Below the pieces are notes generated by a model. The model made no database searches. It worked only from the letters and a program-made list of their open reading frames with translations, and was not told the DNA's origin. Source: Burkholderiaceae bacterium (GTDB lineage: Bacteria > Pseudomonadota > Gammaproteobacteria > Burkholderiales > Burkholderiaceae_A). Taken from it: a stretch of DNA of 64,000 nt. The DNA lies in the NCBI GenBank assembly GCA_018402635.1, contig JAGYIP010000008.1, positions 62,001 through 126,000 on the forward strand, given 5' to 3'. Below are positions 1 through 9,964 of the stretch, piece by piece. Each line of letters begins with the position of its first letter. Positions within the stretch are counted from its first letter, which is position 1. Position numbers and translations under genes: made by a program.

Positions 1-105
1 CCCCGTTTAAGGGGCAGGACAACCAAAAAGACTACTAGTGTAACTTAAATCGAATTATGTAACTCAGGCCTTAGCGTCACAGCCTGCCAGGCAGAAGACA
101 AAAGC
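1..105. other. Intergenic stretch downstream of rpsQ, at window edge
   Basis: This 105-base stretch lies downstream of rpsQ, where the spc-type ribosomal operon (rplN onward) would be expected beyond the left edge. It opens with a small inverted repeat, CCCC-GTTTAA-GGGG at 1-14, and has an AT-rich middle (about 35-70). That composition would suit a promoter for the next operon, but I could not find a convincing pair of -35 and -10 boxes. No open reading frame of note is present. Confidence 0.4.
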
Positions 106-375
106 CTAGGCAACAACGGCCTTGGCGACAAGCTTGGTTACTTTCCAGGCCTTTGTTTTGGAAATAGGCCTTGTCTCGGCAATTTCCACGGTGTCACCGG
201 CCTGAACATTCGGGTCTTCGGAATGCGCATGGTACTTTTTAGAGCGGACCATGAACTTTCCATAAAGGGGATGCTGTAAACGACGTTCAACCAACACGGT
301 TACCGTCTTTTGCATTTTGTCACTAACGACGCGGCCAACAAGGGTGCGGGTTAATGAGGCTGTCTGAGCAGTCAT
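106..375 (-). CDS. rpsQ: 30S ribosomal protein S17
   Basis: The 89-residue protein is S17, a primary 16S rRNA-binding protein of the small subunit with an OB fold. The characteristic run [20 protein letters not shown] is near the N-terminus, followed by HPLYGKFM and a GDTVEI segment, as in bacterial S17. Length is normal for the family. It is the last gene of the S10-type operon in view; its start overlaps the rpmC stop by 4 bases, indicating translational coupling. Confidence 0.97.
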   Translation of the reverse strand: MTAQTASLTRTLVGRVVSDKMQKTVTVLVERRLQHPLYGKFMVRSKKYHAHSEDPNVQAGDTVEIAETRPISKTKAWKVTKLVAKAVVA

Positions 376-563
376 GCGCTCTTCCTCTCGCGGATAATAG
401 TTTTAACTCGAGCAATATCACGGCGAACGCGGCCAAGCTGAGACGTATTAGAGAGCTGTTGGGTGCCGTGCTGCATACGCAGGTTGAAGTGGGCCTTAAG
501 AAGTTCGTTAAGTTCTTTGCCCAGATCTTCCACCGACTTGGTTCGAAGTTCTGCGTTGTTCAT
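372..563 (-). CDS. rpmC: 50S ribosomal protein L29
   Basis: The 63-residue protein is L29, a small helical-hairpin protein near the exit of the ribosomal peptide tunnel. The start [18 protein letters not shown] at 563 is chosen over an upstream in-frame extension because it gives the normal L29 length and N-terminus. Its stop overlaps the rpsQ start. The motif [16 protein letters not shown] near the C-terminus is the family signature. Confidence 0.96.
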   Translation of the reverse strand: MNNAELRTKSVEDLGKELNELLKAHFNLRMQHGTQQLSNTSQLGRVRRDIARVKTIIRERKSA

Positions 564-597
564 AGTCTGATCTCTGTAGAAAAAAGGCCCGGCTGGT

Positions 598-1014
598 TTA
601 ACGGCCAACCTGGCGCGTAACAAAGGTGGTAAGGAGGGGCAGCTTTGCTGCGGCAAGCCGAAAGGCCTCGCGCGCTAAGTCTTCCTGCACGCCGTCCATT
701 TCGTAGAGCACCTTGCCGGGCTGAATTTCGGCAACGTAGTACTCGGGGTTGCCCTTGCCGTTACCCATTCGAACCTCTGCGGGCTTTCTTGAAATGGGCT
801 TGTCGGGGAAGATGCGGATCCAGATGCGACCACCCCTTTTAATGTGCCGGGTCATGGCGCGTCGTGCTGCCTCAATCTGGCGCGACGTTAAACGGCCTCG
901 CGTGGTGGCCTTTAAACCAAATTCGCCAAAAGAGACATCGGCTCCTCGGGTAGCAAGACCTGTGTTGCGGCCCTTTTGTTCTTTGCGGTATTTACGACGT
1001 GCTGGCTGAAGCAT
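598..1014 (-). CDS. rplP: 50S ribosomal protein L16
   Basis: The 138-residue protein is L16, which binds 23S rRNA near the A site and helps assemble the peptidyl-transferase region. The N-terminus [17 protein letters not shown] and internal [13 protein letters not shown] and [20 protein letters not shown] stretches are diagnostic. Length matches the family. It sits between rpsC and rpmC in the standard S10 operon order. Confidence 0.98.
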   Translation of the reverse strand: MLQPARRKYRKEQKGRNTGLATRGADVSFGEFGLKATTRGRLTSRQIEAARRAMTRHIKRGGRIWIRIFPDKPISRKPAEVRMGNGKGNPEYYVAEIQPGKVLYEMDGVQEDLAREAFRLAAAKLPLLTTFVTRQVGR

Positions 1015-1034
1015 AGTGGGTCCTTGAGGGGCGC

Positions 1035-1874
1035 TTAGGAGTTGGCCGGGCCATCGGTGGGCTTAGCGGGTGTGGCGGGCTGATCGGCAGCCGCTGCCTT
1101 ACGTACTCGTTTAACGACTGGTTTGGAGTCGTCTTGGCCGGGCTCTCCCGCTACGCGCGGCTTGCGGGCAGGGGGCCGCCGATTGGGCTTTTGATCGTCT
1201 TTGAACTCGGGTTCGGGTGCAGCAAGGGCAGTGGGTGCATCTGCGCGGCCCAGGGTGTCACCTTTGTAAACCCAGACCTTCACACCAATAATTCCATAGG
1301 TGGTTAGCGCCTCGGCAAAGCCATAGTCGATGTCGGCGCGCAGCGTGTGAAGAGGTACGCGACCTTCGCGATACCACTCGGTACGCGCAATTTCGGCACC
1401 ATTTAGGCGGCCCGCGCTCATAATTTTAATGCCCTGGGCGCCAAGCCGCATGGCATTTTGCATAGCGCGCTTCATGGCGCGACGGAACATAATTCGCTTT
1501 TCAAGCTGCTGGGTGATGCTCTCAGCAATAAGCTGCGCATCGACCTCGGGCTTGCGTATTTCTTCAATGTTGACGTGAACGGGCACGCCCATCATTTTGG
1601 AAAGCTGTGTTTTCAGGGCCTCAATGTCTTCGCCCTTTTTCCCAATGACCACACCAGGCCTGGCACTAAAAATAGTGATCTTCGCGTTTTTCGTCGGCCG
1701 CTCGATAAGAACTCGGCCAACGGCCGCAGACTTCAGCTTTTTCTTTAGGAAGTCACGGACCTTGATGTCCTCATTGAGCATGCGGCCGAAGTCACGATGT
1801 GAGGCAAACCAGCGCGACGACCAGTTGCGTGAGACAACAAGTCGAAAGCCGGTTGGATGTATTTTCTGACCCAT
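1035..1874 (-). CDS. rpsC: 30S ribosomal protein S3, with long C-terminal extension
   Basis: The 279-residue protein is S3, a small-subunit head protein at the mRNA entry channel. The N-terminus [18 protein letters not shown], the KH-domain segment [18 protein letters not shown] (around residue 70) and the C-terminal domain ending near [13 protein letters not shown] (around 205) are all present. The last roughly 65 residues form a low-complexity tail rich in Pro, Ala, Lys and Arg, so the protein is about 45 residues longer than E. coli S3. Long S3 tails are common in Burkholderiales, so this is unlikely to be a misread stop. Confidence 0.97.
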   Translation of the reverse strand: MGQKIHPTGFRLVVSRNWSSRWFASHRDFGRMLNEDIKVRDFLKKKLKSAAVGRVLIERPTKNAKITIFSARPGVVIGKKGEDIEALKTQLSKMMGVPVHVNIEEIRKPEVDAQLIAESITQQLEKRIMFRRAMKRAMQNAMRLGAQGIKIMSAGRLNGAEIARTEWYREGRVPLHTLRADIDYGFAEALTTYGIIGVKVWVYKGDTLGRADAPTALAAPEPEFKDDQKPNRRPPARKPRVAGEPGQDDSKPVVKRVRKAAAADQPATPAKPTDGPANS

Positions 1875-1889
1875 GAATTGGTTCCTGAA

Positions 1890-2219
1890 TTAGTTTCCGA
1901 CAGTGATGCTGATATGGCAGGTAGGCTTTTCGATGCGAACGCCGCGACCTTTCGCCCGAGCAGAAAAGCGACGAAGCTTGGTTCCGCGCTCGACCGTGAT
2001 GGTCTTCACCTTCAGCTCATCGATGTCGGCGCCATCGTTATGCTCGGCGTTTGCAATGGCGGACTCCAAAACCTTTTTAAGGATATCGGCCGCCTTTTTC
2101 TCGGTGAAAGTAAGCGTGTTTAAGGCCGATTCGACGGGCTTACCACGAATGAGGTCTGCAACTAATCGGCCTTTTTGAGCCGAGAGCCGCACACCACGAA
2201 GTTTTGCTGAGGTTTCCAT
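1890..2219 (-). CDS. rplV: 50S ribosomal protein L22
   Basis: The 109-residue protein is L22, which lines the nascent-peptide tunnel through an extended beta hairpin. [20 protein letters not shown] at the N-terminus and the C-terminal hairpin segment [17 protein letters not shown] are family signatures. Size and position between rpsS and rpsC are standard. Confidence 0.98.
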   Translation of the reverse strand: METSAKLRGVRLSAQKGRLVADLIRGKPVESALNTLTFTEKKAADILKKVLESAIANAEHNDGADIDELKVKTITVERGTKLRRFSARAKGRGVRIEKPTCHISITVGN

Positions 2220-2234
2220 AAAAAGTCCTTGTGC

Positions 2235-2507
2235 TTACTTTTTCTTCTTGTCGGCCGCGTGACCTTTGAAGGTGCGCGTTAAGGCGAACTCACCGAGCTT
2301 GTGGCCAACCATGTTGTCGGTGATGAAGACAGGCATATGCTGTTTGCCGTTGTGCACAGCGATGGTTAGGCCGACAAACTCGGGCAGGATGGTTGAGCGG
2401 CGCGACCAGGTTTTGATGGGGCGCTTGTCTTTTATGGCAACGGCAGCATCGACCTTCTTAACCAGATGGTCATCAACAAACGGGCCTTTTTTCGCGGAGC
2501 GTGACAT
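2235..2507 (-). CDS. rpsS: 30S ribosomal protein S19
   Basis: The 90-residue protein is S19, which forms a complex with S13 in the small-subunit head. The N-terminus [19 protein letters not shown] and the central [20 protein letters not shown] and GHKLGEFA stretches are highly characteristic. Length is normal. It lies between rplB and rplV. Confidence 0.98.
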   Translation of the reverse strand: MSRSAKKGPFVDDHLVKKVDAAVAIKDKRPIKTWSRRSTILPEFVGLTIAVHNGKQHMPVFITDNMVGHKLGEFALTRTFKGHAADKKKK

Positions 2508-2526
2508 AGGGGTAACCTTTTAACCG

Positions 2527-3357
2527 TTATTTGCGCTTATGGCGGCTAGTGACAATCATGGAATTTGTACGCTTGTTACGACGCGTACGGTAGCCCTTGG
2601 TGGGCGTTCCCCAGGGGCTGACCGGCTCACGGGCTTCACCTGTGCGGCCCTCACCGCCACCATGCGGGTGGTCAACCGGGTTCATGGCCACACCACGAAC
2701 AGTAGGTCGAATGCCACGCCAACGGGTCGCACCGGCTTTGCCTAGCTGGCGAAGATTGTGCTCGCCGTTACCGACTTCGCCCAGGGTTGCCCTGCATTCC
2801 ACATGAACGCGACGCACCTCGCCCGAGCGCAGGCGTAACTGAGCGTAGCTGCCCTCACGAGCCAGAAGCTGCGCGCTGCCACCTGCGGAGCGGGCAAGCT
2901 GAGCACCCTTTCCGGGTAGCAGCTCGATGCAGTGAATGGTGGAGCCCACCGGAATATTGCGAATGGGCATTGCATTGCCTGAGCGAATAGGGGCTTCGGG
3001 GCCGCTCATTAGGCTTGCGCCAACCTCAAGCCCCTTGGGGGCGATGATGTAATGACGCTCGCCGTCGGCATAACAAAGCAGAGCAATGTGTGCACTTCGA
3101 TTGGGATCGTATTCAATACGCTCGACCTTGGCTGGAATGCCATCTTTCAGGCGACGGAAGTCGATTACCCGGTAGTGCTGCTTGTGTCCACCGCCGCGGT
3201 GACGCGTGGTGATACGACCAAGGTTGTTTCGGCCCGCGGTGGCCGACTGGGGCTCGATGAGCGCGGCAAAAGGCTTGCCTTTATGAAGGTCTGGATGCAC
3301 AACCTTGACCATGGCGCGCTGGCCGGCCGAGGTTGGCTTCATTTTGACGACGGGCAT
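2527..3357 (-). CDS. rplB: 50S ribosomal protein L2
   Basis: The 276-residue protein is L2, a 23S rRNA-binding protein needed for subunit joining and peptidyl-transferase activity. It has the N-terminal [14 protein letters not shown], the [20 protein letters not shown] block around residue 45, and the near-universal [14 protein letters not shown] motif near residue 225. Length is as expected. It begins immediately downstream of rplW. Confidence 0.98.
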   Translation of the reverse strand: MPVVKMKPTSAGQRAMVKVVHPDLHKGKPFAALIEPQSATAGRNNLGRITTRHRGGGHKQHYRVIDFRRLKDGIPAKVERIEYDPNRSAHIALLCYADGERHYIIAPKGLEVGASLMSGPEAPIRSGNAMPIRNIPVGSTIHCIELLPGKGAQLARSAGGSAQLLAREGSYAQLRLRSGEVRRVHVECRATLGEVGNGEHNLRQLGKAGATRWRGIRPTVRGVAMNPVDHPHGGGEGRTGEAREPVSPWGTPTKGYRTRRNKRTNSMIVTSRHKRK

Positions 3358-3359
3358 GA

Positions 3360-3659
3360 TTAAGCGGCCTCCCCTGCAAAGTTAATTTCCTGGCCGGGTG
3401 CAAGGCAGACATAGGCTTTGCGCGTGTTACGACGGCGGCCGATGCTGCGGCCATAGCGCTTAACCTTGCCTCGCACGTTAATGGTGTTAACCGAGGCGAC
3501 CTGAACCTTAAACATGAGCTCGACCGCTGCCTTAATCTCGGGCTTTGTTGCGTCCGCAAGCACGCGAAAGGCTACCTGGTTATTGGACTCGCCAATTTGG
3601 GTGCTCTTCTCGGAGATGACCGGTGAGAGAAGAATCTTCATAAGCCGCTCTTGGTTCAT
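3360..3659 (-). CDS. rplW: 50S ribosomal protein L23
   Basis: The 99-residue protein is L23, which sits at the tunnel exit and docks trigger factor and [17 protein letters not shown] near the N-terminus and the [20 protein letters not shown] stretch are diagnostic. The ATG at 3659 overlaps the rplD stop in an ATGA arrangement. An in-frame ATG six codons later, just before [11 protein letters not shown], is an alternative start. Confidence 0.96.
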   Translation of the reverse strand: MNQERLMKILLSPVISEKSTQIGESNNQVAFRVLADATKPEIKAAVELMFKVQVASVNTINVRGKVKRYGRSIGRRRNTRKAYVCLAPGQEINFAGEAA

Positions 3660-4276
3660 GACAACATCTCCTCAAACCGACCTAAAGCTGCTCGGGTAAT
3701 AACAACCTTGTCGAAGTAGATTAAGGACAAAGGGTCTGCAGCCTCGGGTTCAATGACAGCAATAGACTGCAGGTTGCGAGAGGCGAGGTAAAGGGTCTCG
3801 TCGAAGGCCTCGGTAATAAGAAGAACGGAGTCCATGCCCATTTGCTTGAGCTTATCGGCAACAAGCTTGGTCTTCGGGGCCTCGACTGAAAAGCTCTCGA
3901 CCACAACAAGTCGATCTTCCCGTGCAAGCTGCGAGAGAATGGAGCGCACGCCGGCACGGTACATTTTTTTATTCAGCTTGTGGCTGTAGTTCTCTTCGGG
4001 CGAATTTGGGAAGACCTTACCGCCTCCACGCCAAAGCGGGCTTGAGGCGCGGCCTACACGGGCGCGACCGGTGCCTTTTTGGCGCCAGGGCTTGCGGGTT
4101 GATTTATTAACCTCGCTTCGGTCTTTCTGTGCGCGGTTTGCACTGCGTGCATTGGCCTGGTAGGCCACAACAACCTGATGAACGAGCGGCTCGTTGAAGT
4201 CGCGGTTAAAAATAACATCGGCTGCCTCGACCTTGCCTGCAGACTGGCCCGAGTCGTTAATGAGAGTGAGTTCCAT
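3656..4276 (-). CDS. rplD: 50S ribosomal protein L4
   Basis: The 206-residue protein is L4, whose long loop reaches the peptide tunnel; in E. coli it also represses its own S10 operon. The loop segment [20 protein letters not shown] and the [21 protein letters not shown] segment are typical. Whether autogenous control exists here is not shown. The stop overlaps the rplW start. Confidence 0.97.
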   Translation of the reverse strand: MELTLINDSGQSAGKVEAADVIFNRDFNEPLVHQVVVAYQANARSANRAQKDRSEVNKSTRKPWRQKGTGRARVGRASSPLWRGGGKVFPNSPEENYSHKLNKKMYRAGVRSILSQLAREDRLVVVESFSVEAPKTKLVADKLKQMGMDSVLLITEAFDETLYLASRNLQSIAVIEPEAADPLSLIYFDKVVITRAALGRFEEMLS

Positions 4277-4303
4277 GGTTTTTTGTCCCTTGCGCTGTTG
4301 CGA

Positions 4304-4969
4304 TTAGGCTTTTGTCGCCGAATGGGCCGAGGCCTGGCGAACAGCTGGACGAATAATGACGGTGCCCTGGCGTGAGCCGGGTACCGCACCTTTCAACAAC
4401 AAAAGGTTGCGTTCGGCATCCACGCGGGCAACCTCAAGGTTCTGCACGGTGCGGCGAACATTTCCGAGGTGGCCTGGCATTTTCTTGCCTGGAAAAACGC
4501 GGCCTGGGTCTTGCGCCATTCCTATGGAGCCCGGAACGTTGTGGGAACGAGAGTTACCATGCGACGCTCTTTGGGAGCTAAAGTGATGGCGCTTGATGGT
4601 TCCGGTAAAGCCCTTACCGATGGTTGTGCCGGTGACGTCAACCTTTTGGCCTGCCTCAAACATACTGGCCGCCAACGTCTGGCCCATGGCAAAGCCAGAG
4701 AGCTGATCATCGGCAAGCGCAAACTCGCCCATGATTTCAGCGGCCTGCACACCTGCCTTTGCGAAATGTCCGGCCAAGGGCTTGGTCACGCGGCTTGGTC
4801 TGCGACTTCCAAAGCCCACTTGCACGGCTGCATAGCCGTCGGTGGCGGTTGATTTAATTTGGGTAACACGGTTGTCAGACACATCGACCACCGTTACGGG
4901 AATGGAGTCCCCGTCGTCGGTGAAGATACGCGTCATGCCAACCTTGCGACCAATTAGTCCAAGGCTCAT
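4304..4969 (-). CDS. rplC: 50S ribosomal protein L3
   Basis: The 221-residue protein is L3, an early-assembly 23S rRNA-binding protein near the peptidyl-transferase centre. It carries [13 protein letters not shown] at the N-terminus and the conserved central loop around [15 protein letters not shown] and [15 protein letters not shown]. The latter includes the MPGHLG glutamine/histidine loop close to the A site. Length is in the family range. It is separated from rpsJ by an unusually long 160-base gap (see hairpin at 5086-5117). Confidence 0.97.
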   Translation of the reverse strand: MSLGLIGRKVGMTRIFTDDGDSIPVTVVDVSDNRVTQIKSTATDGYAAVQVGFGSRRPSRVTKPLAGHFAKAGVQAAEIMGEFALADDQLSGFAMGQTLAASMFEAGQKVDVTGTTIGKGFTGTIKRHHFSSQRASHGNSRSHNVPGSIGMAQDPGRVFPGKKMPGHLGNVRRTVQNLEVARVDAERNLLLLKGAVPGSRQGTVIIRPAVRQASAHSATKA

Positions 4970-5085
4970 TTTTTTCTCCGAATCCCAGCTTCGATTGGCT
5001 AGGAATGATGAAACAGCGTTACTTTTACTTCAAAAGCTTCTCGTGAACTTAATTTTGCACGAAAGCCTTCAAGTCTATACTAAGT

Positions 5086-5117
5086 TTGGCGGGTAGCGCA
5101 AGGTGAAGCCCCGCCAA
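5086..5117 (-). promoter_or_regulatory. Inverted repeat between rpsJ and rplC
   Basis: A perfect 8-bp inverted repeat, TTGGCGGG at 5086-5093 and CCCGCCAA at 5110-5117, has a 16-base loop and lies 12 bases past the rpsJ stop. No U-run follows on the transcribed strand, so it is not a classic terminator. It could be a processing, attenuation or translational control element in the otherwise compact S10 operon. Function is inferred from position only. Confidence 0.5.
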
Positions 5118-5129
5118 GGACTCCAAACC

Positions 5130-5438
5130 CTATTGCAGTTTAATTTCAACATCCACGCCCGCCGGAAGATCAAGCTTCATGAGGGCGTCTACGGTCTTGT
5201 CCGTTGGATCAACAATATCCATAAGGCGCTGATGGGTTCGAATCTCAAACTGGTCCCGCGAGGTTTTGTTCACGTGGGGGCTGCGCAGAATATCGAACCG
5301 ACGAAAACGAGTGGGCAGTGGAACGGGGCCTCGAACCACGGCACCGGTGCGCTTGGCGGTGTCGACGATCTCGATGGCGGACTGGTCGATGAGTTTGTAG
5401 TCAAAGGCCTTAAGCCGGATACGAATTTTCTGTTGCAT
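5130..5438 (-). CDS. rpsJ: 30S ribosomal protein S10 / NusE
   Basis: The 102-residue protein is S10, a small-subunit head protein that also acts as NusE in antitermination. The sequence [20 protein letters not shown] at the N-terminus and [19 protein letters not shown] centrally are diagnostic. It is the first gene of the S10 operon here. It is separated from the upstream tuf by an intrinsic-terminator-like hairpin, which suggests its own promoter in the 5439-5493 gap. Confidence 0.97.
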   Translation of the reverse strand: MQQKIRIRLKAFDYKLIDQSAIEIVDTAKRTGAVVRGPVPLPTRFRRFDILRSPHVNKTSRDQFEIRTHQRLMDIVDPTDKTVDALMKLDLPAGVDVEIKLQ

Positions 5439-5493
5439 GGGTAACCCCTGAGAAGAACGTTAAAAGAGCGAGAAAGAACAAAATGAAAAACTA

Positions 5494-5517
5494 AAAGCCC
5501 AGTCGTGGGCTTTTTTT
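5494..5517 (-). terminator. Intrinsic terminator after first tuf gene
   Basis: The stem GCCCA / TGGGC with a 4-base loop is flanked by A and T runs that extend the pairing. On the minus strand the hairpin is followed by TTTTAG. It begins right at the tuf stop codon. The flanking A/T runs make it potentially bidirectional. It separates the str-type operon (rpsL-rpsG-fusA-tuf) from rpsJ. Confidence 0.75.
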
Positions 5518-6705
5518 ACTCAATCACTTTTGCGACGACGCCGGCACCCACGGTGCGGCCACCCTCACGGATGGCAAACCGCAGGCCCTGCTCCATGGCA
5601 ATGGGGTTGATCAGCGTGACAACCATCTTCACATTGTCGCCCGGCATCACCATCTCGGTGCCCGAGGGCAGCTCCACCGACCCCGTGACATCGGTCGTGC
5701 GAAAGTAAAACTGAGGACGGTAGTTGTTGAAAAACGGCGTGTGACGCCCACCCTCGTCCTTCGACAACACATAGACCTCGCACTCAAACTTCGTGTGCGG
5801 CATGATCGAACCGGGCTTGGCCAAGACCTGCCCACGCTCAACCTCCTCACGCTTGGTGCCGCGCAGCAACACCCCCACGTTATCGCCGGCCTGACCCTGA
5901 TCGAGAAGCTTGCGAAACATCTCCACGCCCGTGCAGGTCGTCTTGATCGTGTCCTTAATGCCCACAATCTCAATTTCTTCGCCCACCTTCACAATGCCGC
6001 GCTCCACACGGCCCGTGACCACCGTGCCACGGCCCGAGATGGAAAACACATCCTCAATGGGCATTAAAAGGCACCATCAATGGCGCGCTCAGGCGTGGGA
6101 ATGTAAGTATCCAGCGCCTCGGCCAACTTCATAATGGCCTCTTCTCCCAGCTCCCCCTTATCACCCTCGAGCGCAAGCTTGGCAGAGCCCTTCACAATGG
6201 GCGTGTCATCGCCAGGAAAATCGTATTTGGAGAGCAGCTCGCGCACCTCCATCTCAACAAGCTCAAGCAACTCAGCATCATCGACCATGTCGCACTTGTT
6301 CAAAAACACAATGATGTAAGGCACACCCACCTGGCGGGCCAACAAAATATGCTCGCGCGTCTGTGGCATCGGGCCATCGGCAGCCGAACAGACCAAAATG
6401 GCCCCATCCATCTGCGCCGCCCCCGTGATCATGTTCTTCACATAGTCGGCGTGCCCCGGGCAGTCCACGTGCGCATAGTGACGGTTGGAGGTCTCATACT
6501 CCACGTGCGCCGTGTTGATCGTAATGCCGCGGGCCTTCTCCTCGGGCGCTGCATCAATGGCCGCATAGTCCTTGGCCTCGCCCCCAAACTTGCTCGCCAA
6601 CACCGTCGTAATGGCCGCCGTCAACGTCGTCTTCCCATGGTCCACGTGACCAATCGTCCCTACGTTCACATGCGGCTTGGTCCGCTCAAACTTGCCCTTG
6701 GCCAT
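5516..6705 (-). CDS. tuf: Elongation factor Tu, copy 1 (single-base frameshift)
   Basis: EF-Tu delivers aminoacyl-tRNA to the ribosome as a GTPase. The N-terminal part (6064-6705) has [22 protein letters not shown] and NKCD. The C-terminal part (5516-6064) covers domains 2 and 3. The two halves are in different frames because the A run at 6066-6069 has four A's where copy 2 (22751-22755) has five. By eye the only other difference between the copies is a synonymous C/T at 5843. The break falls after AIDGAF, between domains 1 and 2. A sequencing or assembly deletion is the most likely explanation; a genuine broken copy backed by the intact second gene is possible. Confidence 0.93.
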
Positions 6706-6744
6706 AACTTTTTCCTTGTTGTTGGTGGTTAAACAATAATTGGT

Positions 6745-8844
6745 TTACTTGGCGCGACTGCTCATAACAGCCTCGGCAACGTTCCTGGGCGCCTCAGCGT
6801 AGTGCTTAAATTCCATGGTGTAGGTTGCGCGGCCCTGGGTAAGGGAGCGCAGGGTTGTGGAGTAGCCAAACATTTCAGCCAAGGGAACCTCCGCTTTAAT
6901 TTGCTTGCCGCCACCCACCATATCGTCCATGCCCTGAACCATTCCGCGGCGTGAGGACAGATCGCCCATCACCGTGCCGGCATAGTCCTCTGGGGTTTCG
7001 ACCTCAACGGACATCATGGGCTCAAGCAAAACGGGGCTTGCCTTGCGCATGCCGTCTTTAAAGGCCATGGAGCCTGCGAGCTCAAAGGCAATTTGGGAGG
7101 AGTCAACGTCGTGGTAGGAGCCATCGAACAAGGTGACTTTAATATCGACCACCGGAAAGCCTGCAAGCACACCGGCATTCATGGTGTCTTTGCAGCCCTT
7201 GTCGACCGAAGGGATGAATTCACGCGGCACCACTCCGCCCTTAATGGCATCGACAAACGCGTAGCCACCGCCCTCGGACTGCGGGTCGAGCTTAAGCCAG
7301 ACATGGCCATACTGGCCCTTACCACCGGACTGCTTGACATACTTGCCTTCAATTTCAACGGGCTTACGAATGGTTTCGCGGTAGGCCACCTGAGGCTTAC
7401 CCACAGTGGCCTCAACACCGAACTCACGCTTCATGCGATCGACGAGAATTTCAAGGTGAAGCTCGCCCATGCCTGAGATGATGGTCTGGCCCGACTCCTC
7501 ATCGGTTCGCACACGAAACGATGGGTCTTCTTTTGCCAGACGGTTAAGGGCAATGCCCATTTTCTCTTGGTCAACCTTGGTCTTGGGTTCCACCGCCTGA
7601 GAAATCACCGGCTCTGGAAACACCATACGCTCGAGAATAATTTCGGCATCGGGGTCGCAGAGGGTTTCGCCCGTGGTGACCTCTTTGAGGCCTACGGCAG
7701 CGGCAATGTCGCCTGCAAGAATTTCGGAGATTTCTTCGCGGTTGTTGGCGTGCATTTGCAGCAGTCGGCCAATGCGCTCTTTTTTGCCCTTAATGGGGTT
7801 GAGCACCGTGTCGCCCGATTTCAGAACACCCGAGTAGACGCGAATGAAGGTGAGCTGCCCAACAAAGGGGTCTGACATAAGTTTAAAGGCCAAGGCAGAG
7901 AACTTTTCCTTGTCGTCGGCCTTGCGGTCAAGCTCTTTGCCATCGGGGTCGATTCCGGTAACAGGGGGGATATCCACAGGGCTTGGGAGAAACTGAATAA
8001 CGGCATCAAGCATGCGCTGAACACCCTTGTTTTTAAAGGCCGTGCCGCAGAGCGTGGGCTGGATTTCGCAGGCAATGGTGCGGTCGCGAATGCCCTTCAT
8101 AATCATTTCTTCAGGGAGACTGCCGTTTTCGAGGTAGTGATTCATGATCTCCTCGTTTGATTCAGCGGCCGCCTCAAGCATCTTTTCGCGCCATTCCAAG
8201 GCCTGGTCTTTGAGCTCTGCTGGAACCTCACCGTACTCAAACTTGGTGCCTTGGCTCACCTCATCCCAGATGATCGTCTTCATTTTCACGAGATCGATGA
8301 CGCCTTTGAAGTTCTCCTCGGCCCCAATAGGAATAACAACAGGCACTGGGTTGGCCTTTAGACGGCCTTTCATCTGCTCGACCACTTTAAAAAAGTTAGC
8401 CCCCGTACGGTCCATTTTGTTCACAAAGGCAAGGCGCGGCACCTTGTACTTGTTGGCCTGACGCCATACGGTCTCCGACTGAGGCTGCACACCGCCCACT
8501 GCGCAATAGACCATGCAGGCGCCATCAAGCACGCGCATGGAACGCTCCACTTCAATGGTGAAGTCCACGTGTCCGGGGGTGTCGATGATGTTAATGCGAT
8601 GCTCGGGCAGCGAGGTGTCCATGCCCTTCCAGAAGCAGGTGGTTGCCGCCGAGGTAATGGTGATGCCCCGCTCTTGCTCTTGCTCCATCCAGTCCATGGT
8701 GGCTGCGCCATCGTGAACCTCACCGATCTTGTGGTTAATGCCCGTGTAAAAAAGAATGCGCTCGGTGGTGGTGGTTTTTCCGGCGTCAATGTGGGCGCTA
8801 ATGCCGATGTTGCGATAGCGGTCGATGGGGGTCTTACGAGCCAT
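6745..8844 (-). CDS. fusA: Elongation factor G
   Basis: The 699-residue protein is EF-G, the GTPase that drives translocation and, with RRF, ribosome recycling. P-loop [15 protein letters not shown] (about residues 17-31), DTPGHVDF and [10 protein letters not shown] are the G1, G3 and G4 motifs. The domain IV and V segments [20 protein letters not shown] and [17 protein letters not shown] are intact. Length is normal. It lies between rpsG and tuf, the usual str operon order. Confidence 0.98.
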   Translation of the reverse strand: MARKTPIDRYRNIGISAHIDAGKTTTTERILFYTGINHKIGEVHDGAATMDWMEQEQERGITITSAATTCFWKGMDTSLPEHRINIIDTPGHVDFTIEVERSMRVLDGACMVYCAVGGVQPQSETVWRQANKYKVPRLAFVNKMDRTGANFFKVVEQMKGRLKANPVPVVIPIGAEENFKGVIDLVKMKTIIWDEVSQGTKFEYGEVPAELKDQALEWREKMLEAAAESNEEIMNHYLENGSLPEEMIMKGIRDRTIACEIQPTLCGTAFKNKGVQRMLDAVIQFLPSPVDIPPVTGIDPDGKELDRKADDKEKFSALAFKLMSDPFVGQLTFIRVYSGVLKSGDTVLNPIKGKKERIGRLLQMHANNREEISEILAGDIAAAVGLKEVTTGETLCDPDAEIILERMVFPEPVISQAVEPKTKVDQEKMGIALNRLAKEDPSFRVRTDEESGQTIISGMGELHLEILVDRMKREFGVEATVGKPQVAYRETIRKPVEIEGKYVKQSGGKGQYGHVWLKLDPQSEGGGYAFVDAIKGGVVPREFIPSVDKGCKDTMNAGVLAGFPVVDIKVTLFDGSYHDVDSSQIAFELAGSMAFKDGMRKASPVLLEPMMSVEVETPEDYAGTVMGDLSSRRGMVQGMDDMVGGGKQIKAEVPLAEMFGYSTTLRSLTQGRATYTMEFKHYAEAPRNVAEAVMSSRAK

Positions 8845-8889
8845 AGTCTTCCTGTCTCTACAAGGAGGTTAAAACGTGACGGTGAAAGC

Positions 8890-9360
8890 TTAGAACCGGA
8901 AATGCGAGAAGGCCTTGTTGGCCTCGGCCATGCGATGAACCTCGTCTCGACGTTTCACTGCTCCGCCACGGCCCTCGGCGGCTTCAAGGAGTTCGCCCGC
9001 AAGCCTGAGGTTCATGGACTTCTCACCCCGCTTCTTGGCGGCCTCGCGCAGCCAACGCATGGCAAGGGCTGAGCGGCGCGCCGGCCGAACCTCAACGGGC
9101 ACCTGGTAGTTCGCGCCACCGACTCGACGACTTTTGACCTCGACGGCAGGCTTGGCGTTGATGAGTGCCTGCTGAAAGATTTCCATGGGATTTTTCTTGG
9201 CAACCTTCTCGATATGGTCGAAGGCGCCATAGACGATGCTCTCTGCCACGGCTTTTTTTCCGTGAAGCATGACCACATTCATGAATTTGGAGACTTCTTC
9301 GCTGCTGAACTTGGGGTCTGGCAGGATGATACGTTTTGGTACTTCGCGACGACGAGGCAT
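8890..9360 (-). CDS. rpsG: 30S ribosomal protein S7
   Basis: The 156-residue protein is S7, the primary assembly protein of the small-subunit head. [18 protein letters not shown] at the N-terminus and the [16 protein letters not shown] segment near residue 85 are signatures. In E. coli S7 represses the str operon by binding the rpsL-rpsG intercistronic RNA. Here that gap contains a strong 12-bp dyad (9427-9458), consistent with, but not proof of, similar control. Confidence 0.97.
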   Translation of the reverse strand: MPRRREVPKRIILPDPKFSSEEVSKFMNVVMLHGKKAVAESIVYGAFDHIEKVAKKNPMEIFQQALINAKPAVEVKSRRVGGANYQVPVEVRPARRSALAMRWLREAAKKRGEKSMNLRLAGELLEAAEGRGGAVKRRDEVHRMAEANKAFSHFRF

Positions 9361-9426
9361 GTGTTTTCCTTGATTGAATCAATGAACGACGTTTCAGTTG
9401 GGTCTGACCCAGCCTGTTTTGGCGGG

Positions 9427-9458
9427 CTTGGTAAAGCGACTAAAACCGCTTTACCAAG
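9427..9458 (-). promoter_or_regulatory. 12-bp perfect hairpin in the rpsL-rpsG gap
   Basis: CTTGGTAAAGCG (9427-9438) and its exact complement CGCTTTACCAAG (9447-9458) enclose an 8-base loop, about 66 bases before the rpsG start. There is no U tract after it in the transcribed direction. Together with the adjacent terminator-like hairpin it makes this the most structured gap in the str operon. A role as an S7 autoregulatory target or processing site is inferred from the known E. coli arrangement. Confidence 0.6.
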
Positions 9459-9481
9459 TGGCCCAGGCCCTTACTCCACAT

Positions 9482-9511
9482 AAAAAACCTGGGGCCCAGC
9501 CAAGGGCCCCA
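9482..9511 (-). terminator. Terminator-like hairpin after rpsL
   Basis: The 8-bp stem TGGGGCCC / GGGCCCCA (9490-9511) has a 6-base loop. On the minus strand it is followed by GG and then six T's. It lies 15 bases past the rpsL stop. It would separate rpsL from rpsG-fusA-tuf or attenuate read-through between them. Confidence 0.75.
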
Positions 9512-9526
9512 AGGCAGAACAAAAAC

Positions 9527-9904
9527 TTAAGACTTCTTAGCCCGCTTCGCGCCGTACTTCGAGCGCGATTGCTTACGGTCTTTCACACCCTGAAGGTCGA
9601 GTGACCCGCGAACGATGTGGTAACGCACACCGGGAAGGTCTTTCACACGACCACCACGAATGAGCACAACCGAGTGCTCTTGAAGGTTGTGGCCTTCACC
9701 ACCAATGTAGCTAATAACCTCAAAACCATTGGTCAGTCGAACCTTTGCCACCTTACGAAGGGCAGAGTTCGGCTTTTTAGGCGTTGTGGTGTAGACACGC
9801 GTGCAGACACCTCGGCGTTGTGGGCAGGACTCAAGCGCTGGGCTCTTGCTTTTAATGGTCTCGCTCTCGCGCGGTTTGCGCACAAGCTGATTAATGGTGG
9901 GCAT
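9527..9904 (-). CDS. rpsL: 30S ribosomal protein S12
   Basis: The 125-residue protein is S12, located at the decoding centre. [13 protein letters not shown] at the N-terminus, [18 protein letters not shown] and [13 protein letters not shown] are diagnostic. The lysines in PKKPNSA and GRVKDLPG, where streptomycin-resistance substitutions occur, are the wild-type residues. The gene follows rpoC by 60 bases. Confidence 0.98.
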   Translation of the reverse strand: MPTINQLVRKPRESETIKSKSPALESCPQRRGVCTRVYTTTPKKPNSALRKVAKVRLTNGFEVISYIGGEGHNLQEHSVVLIRGGRVKDLPGVRYHIVRGSLDLQGVKDRKQSRSKYGAKRAKKS

Positions 9905-9964
9905 TGCTTGACTCGTCTTTCAATAAAATGGTTTTCTGTCAACTGGACAAAAGCCCTACATTCT

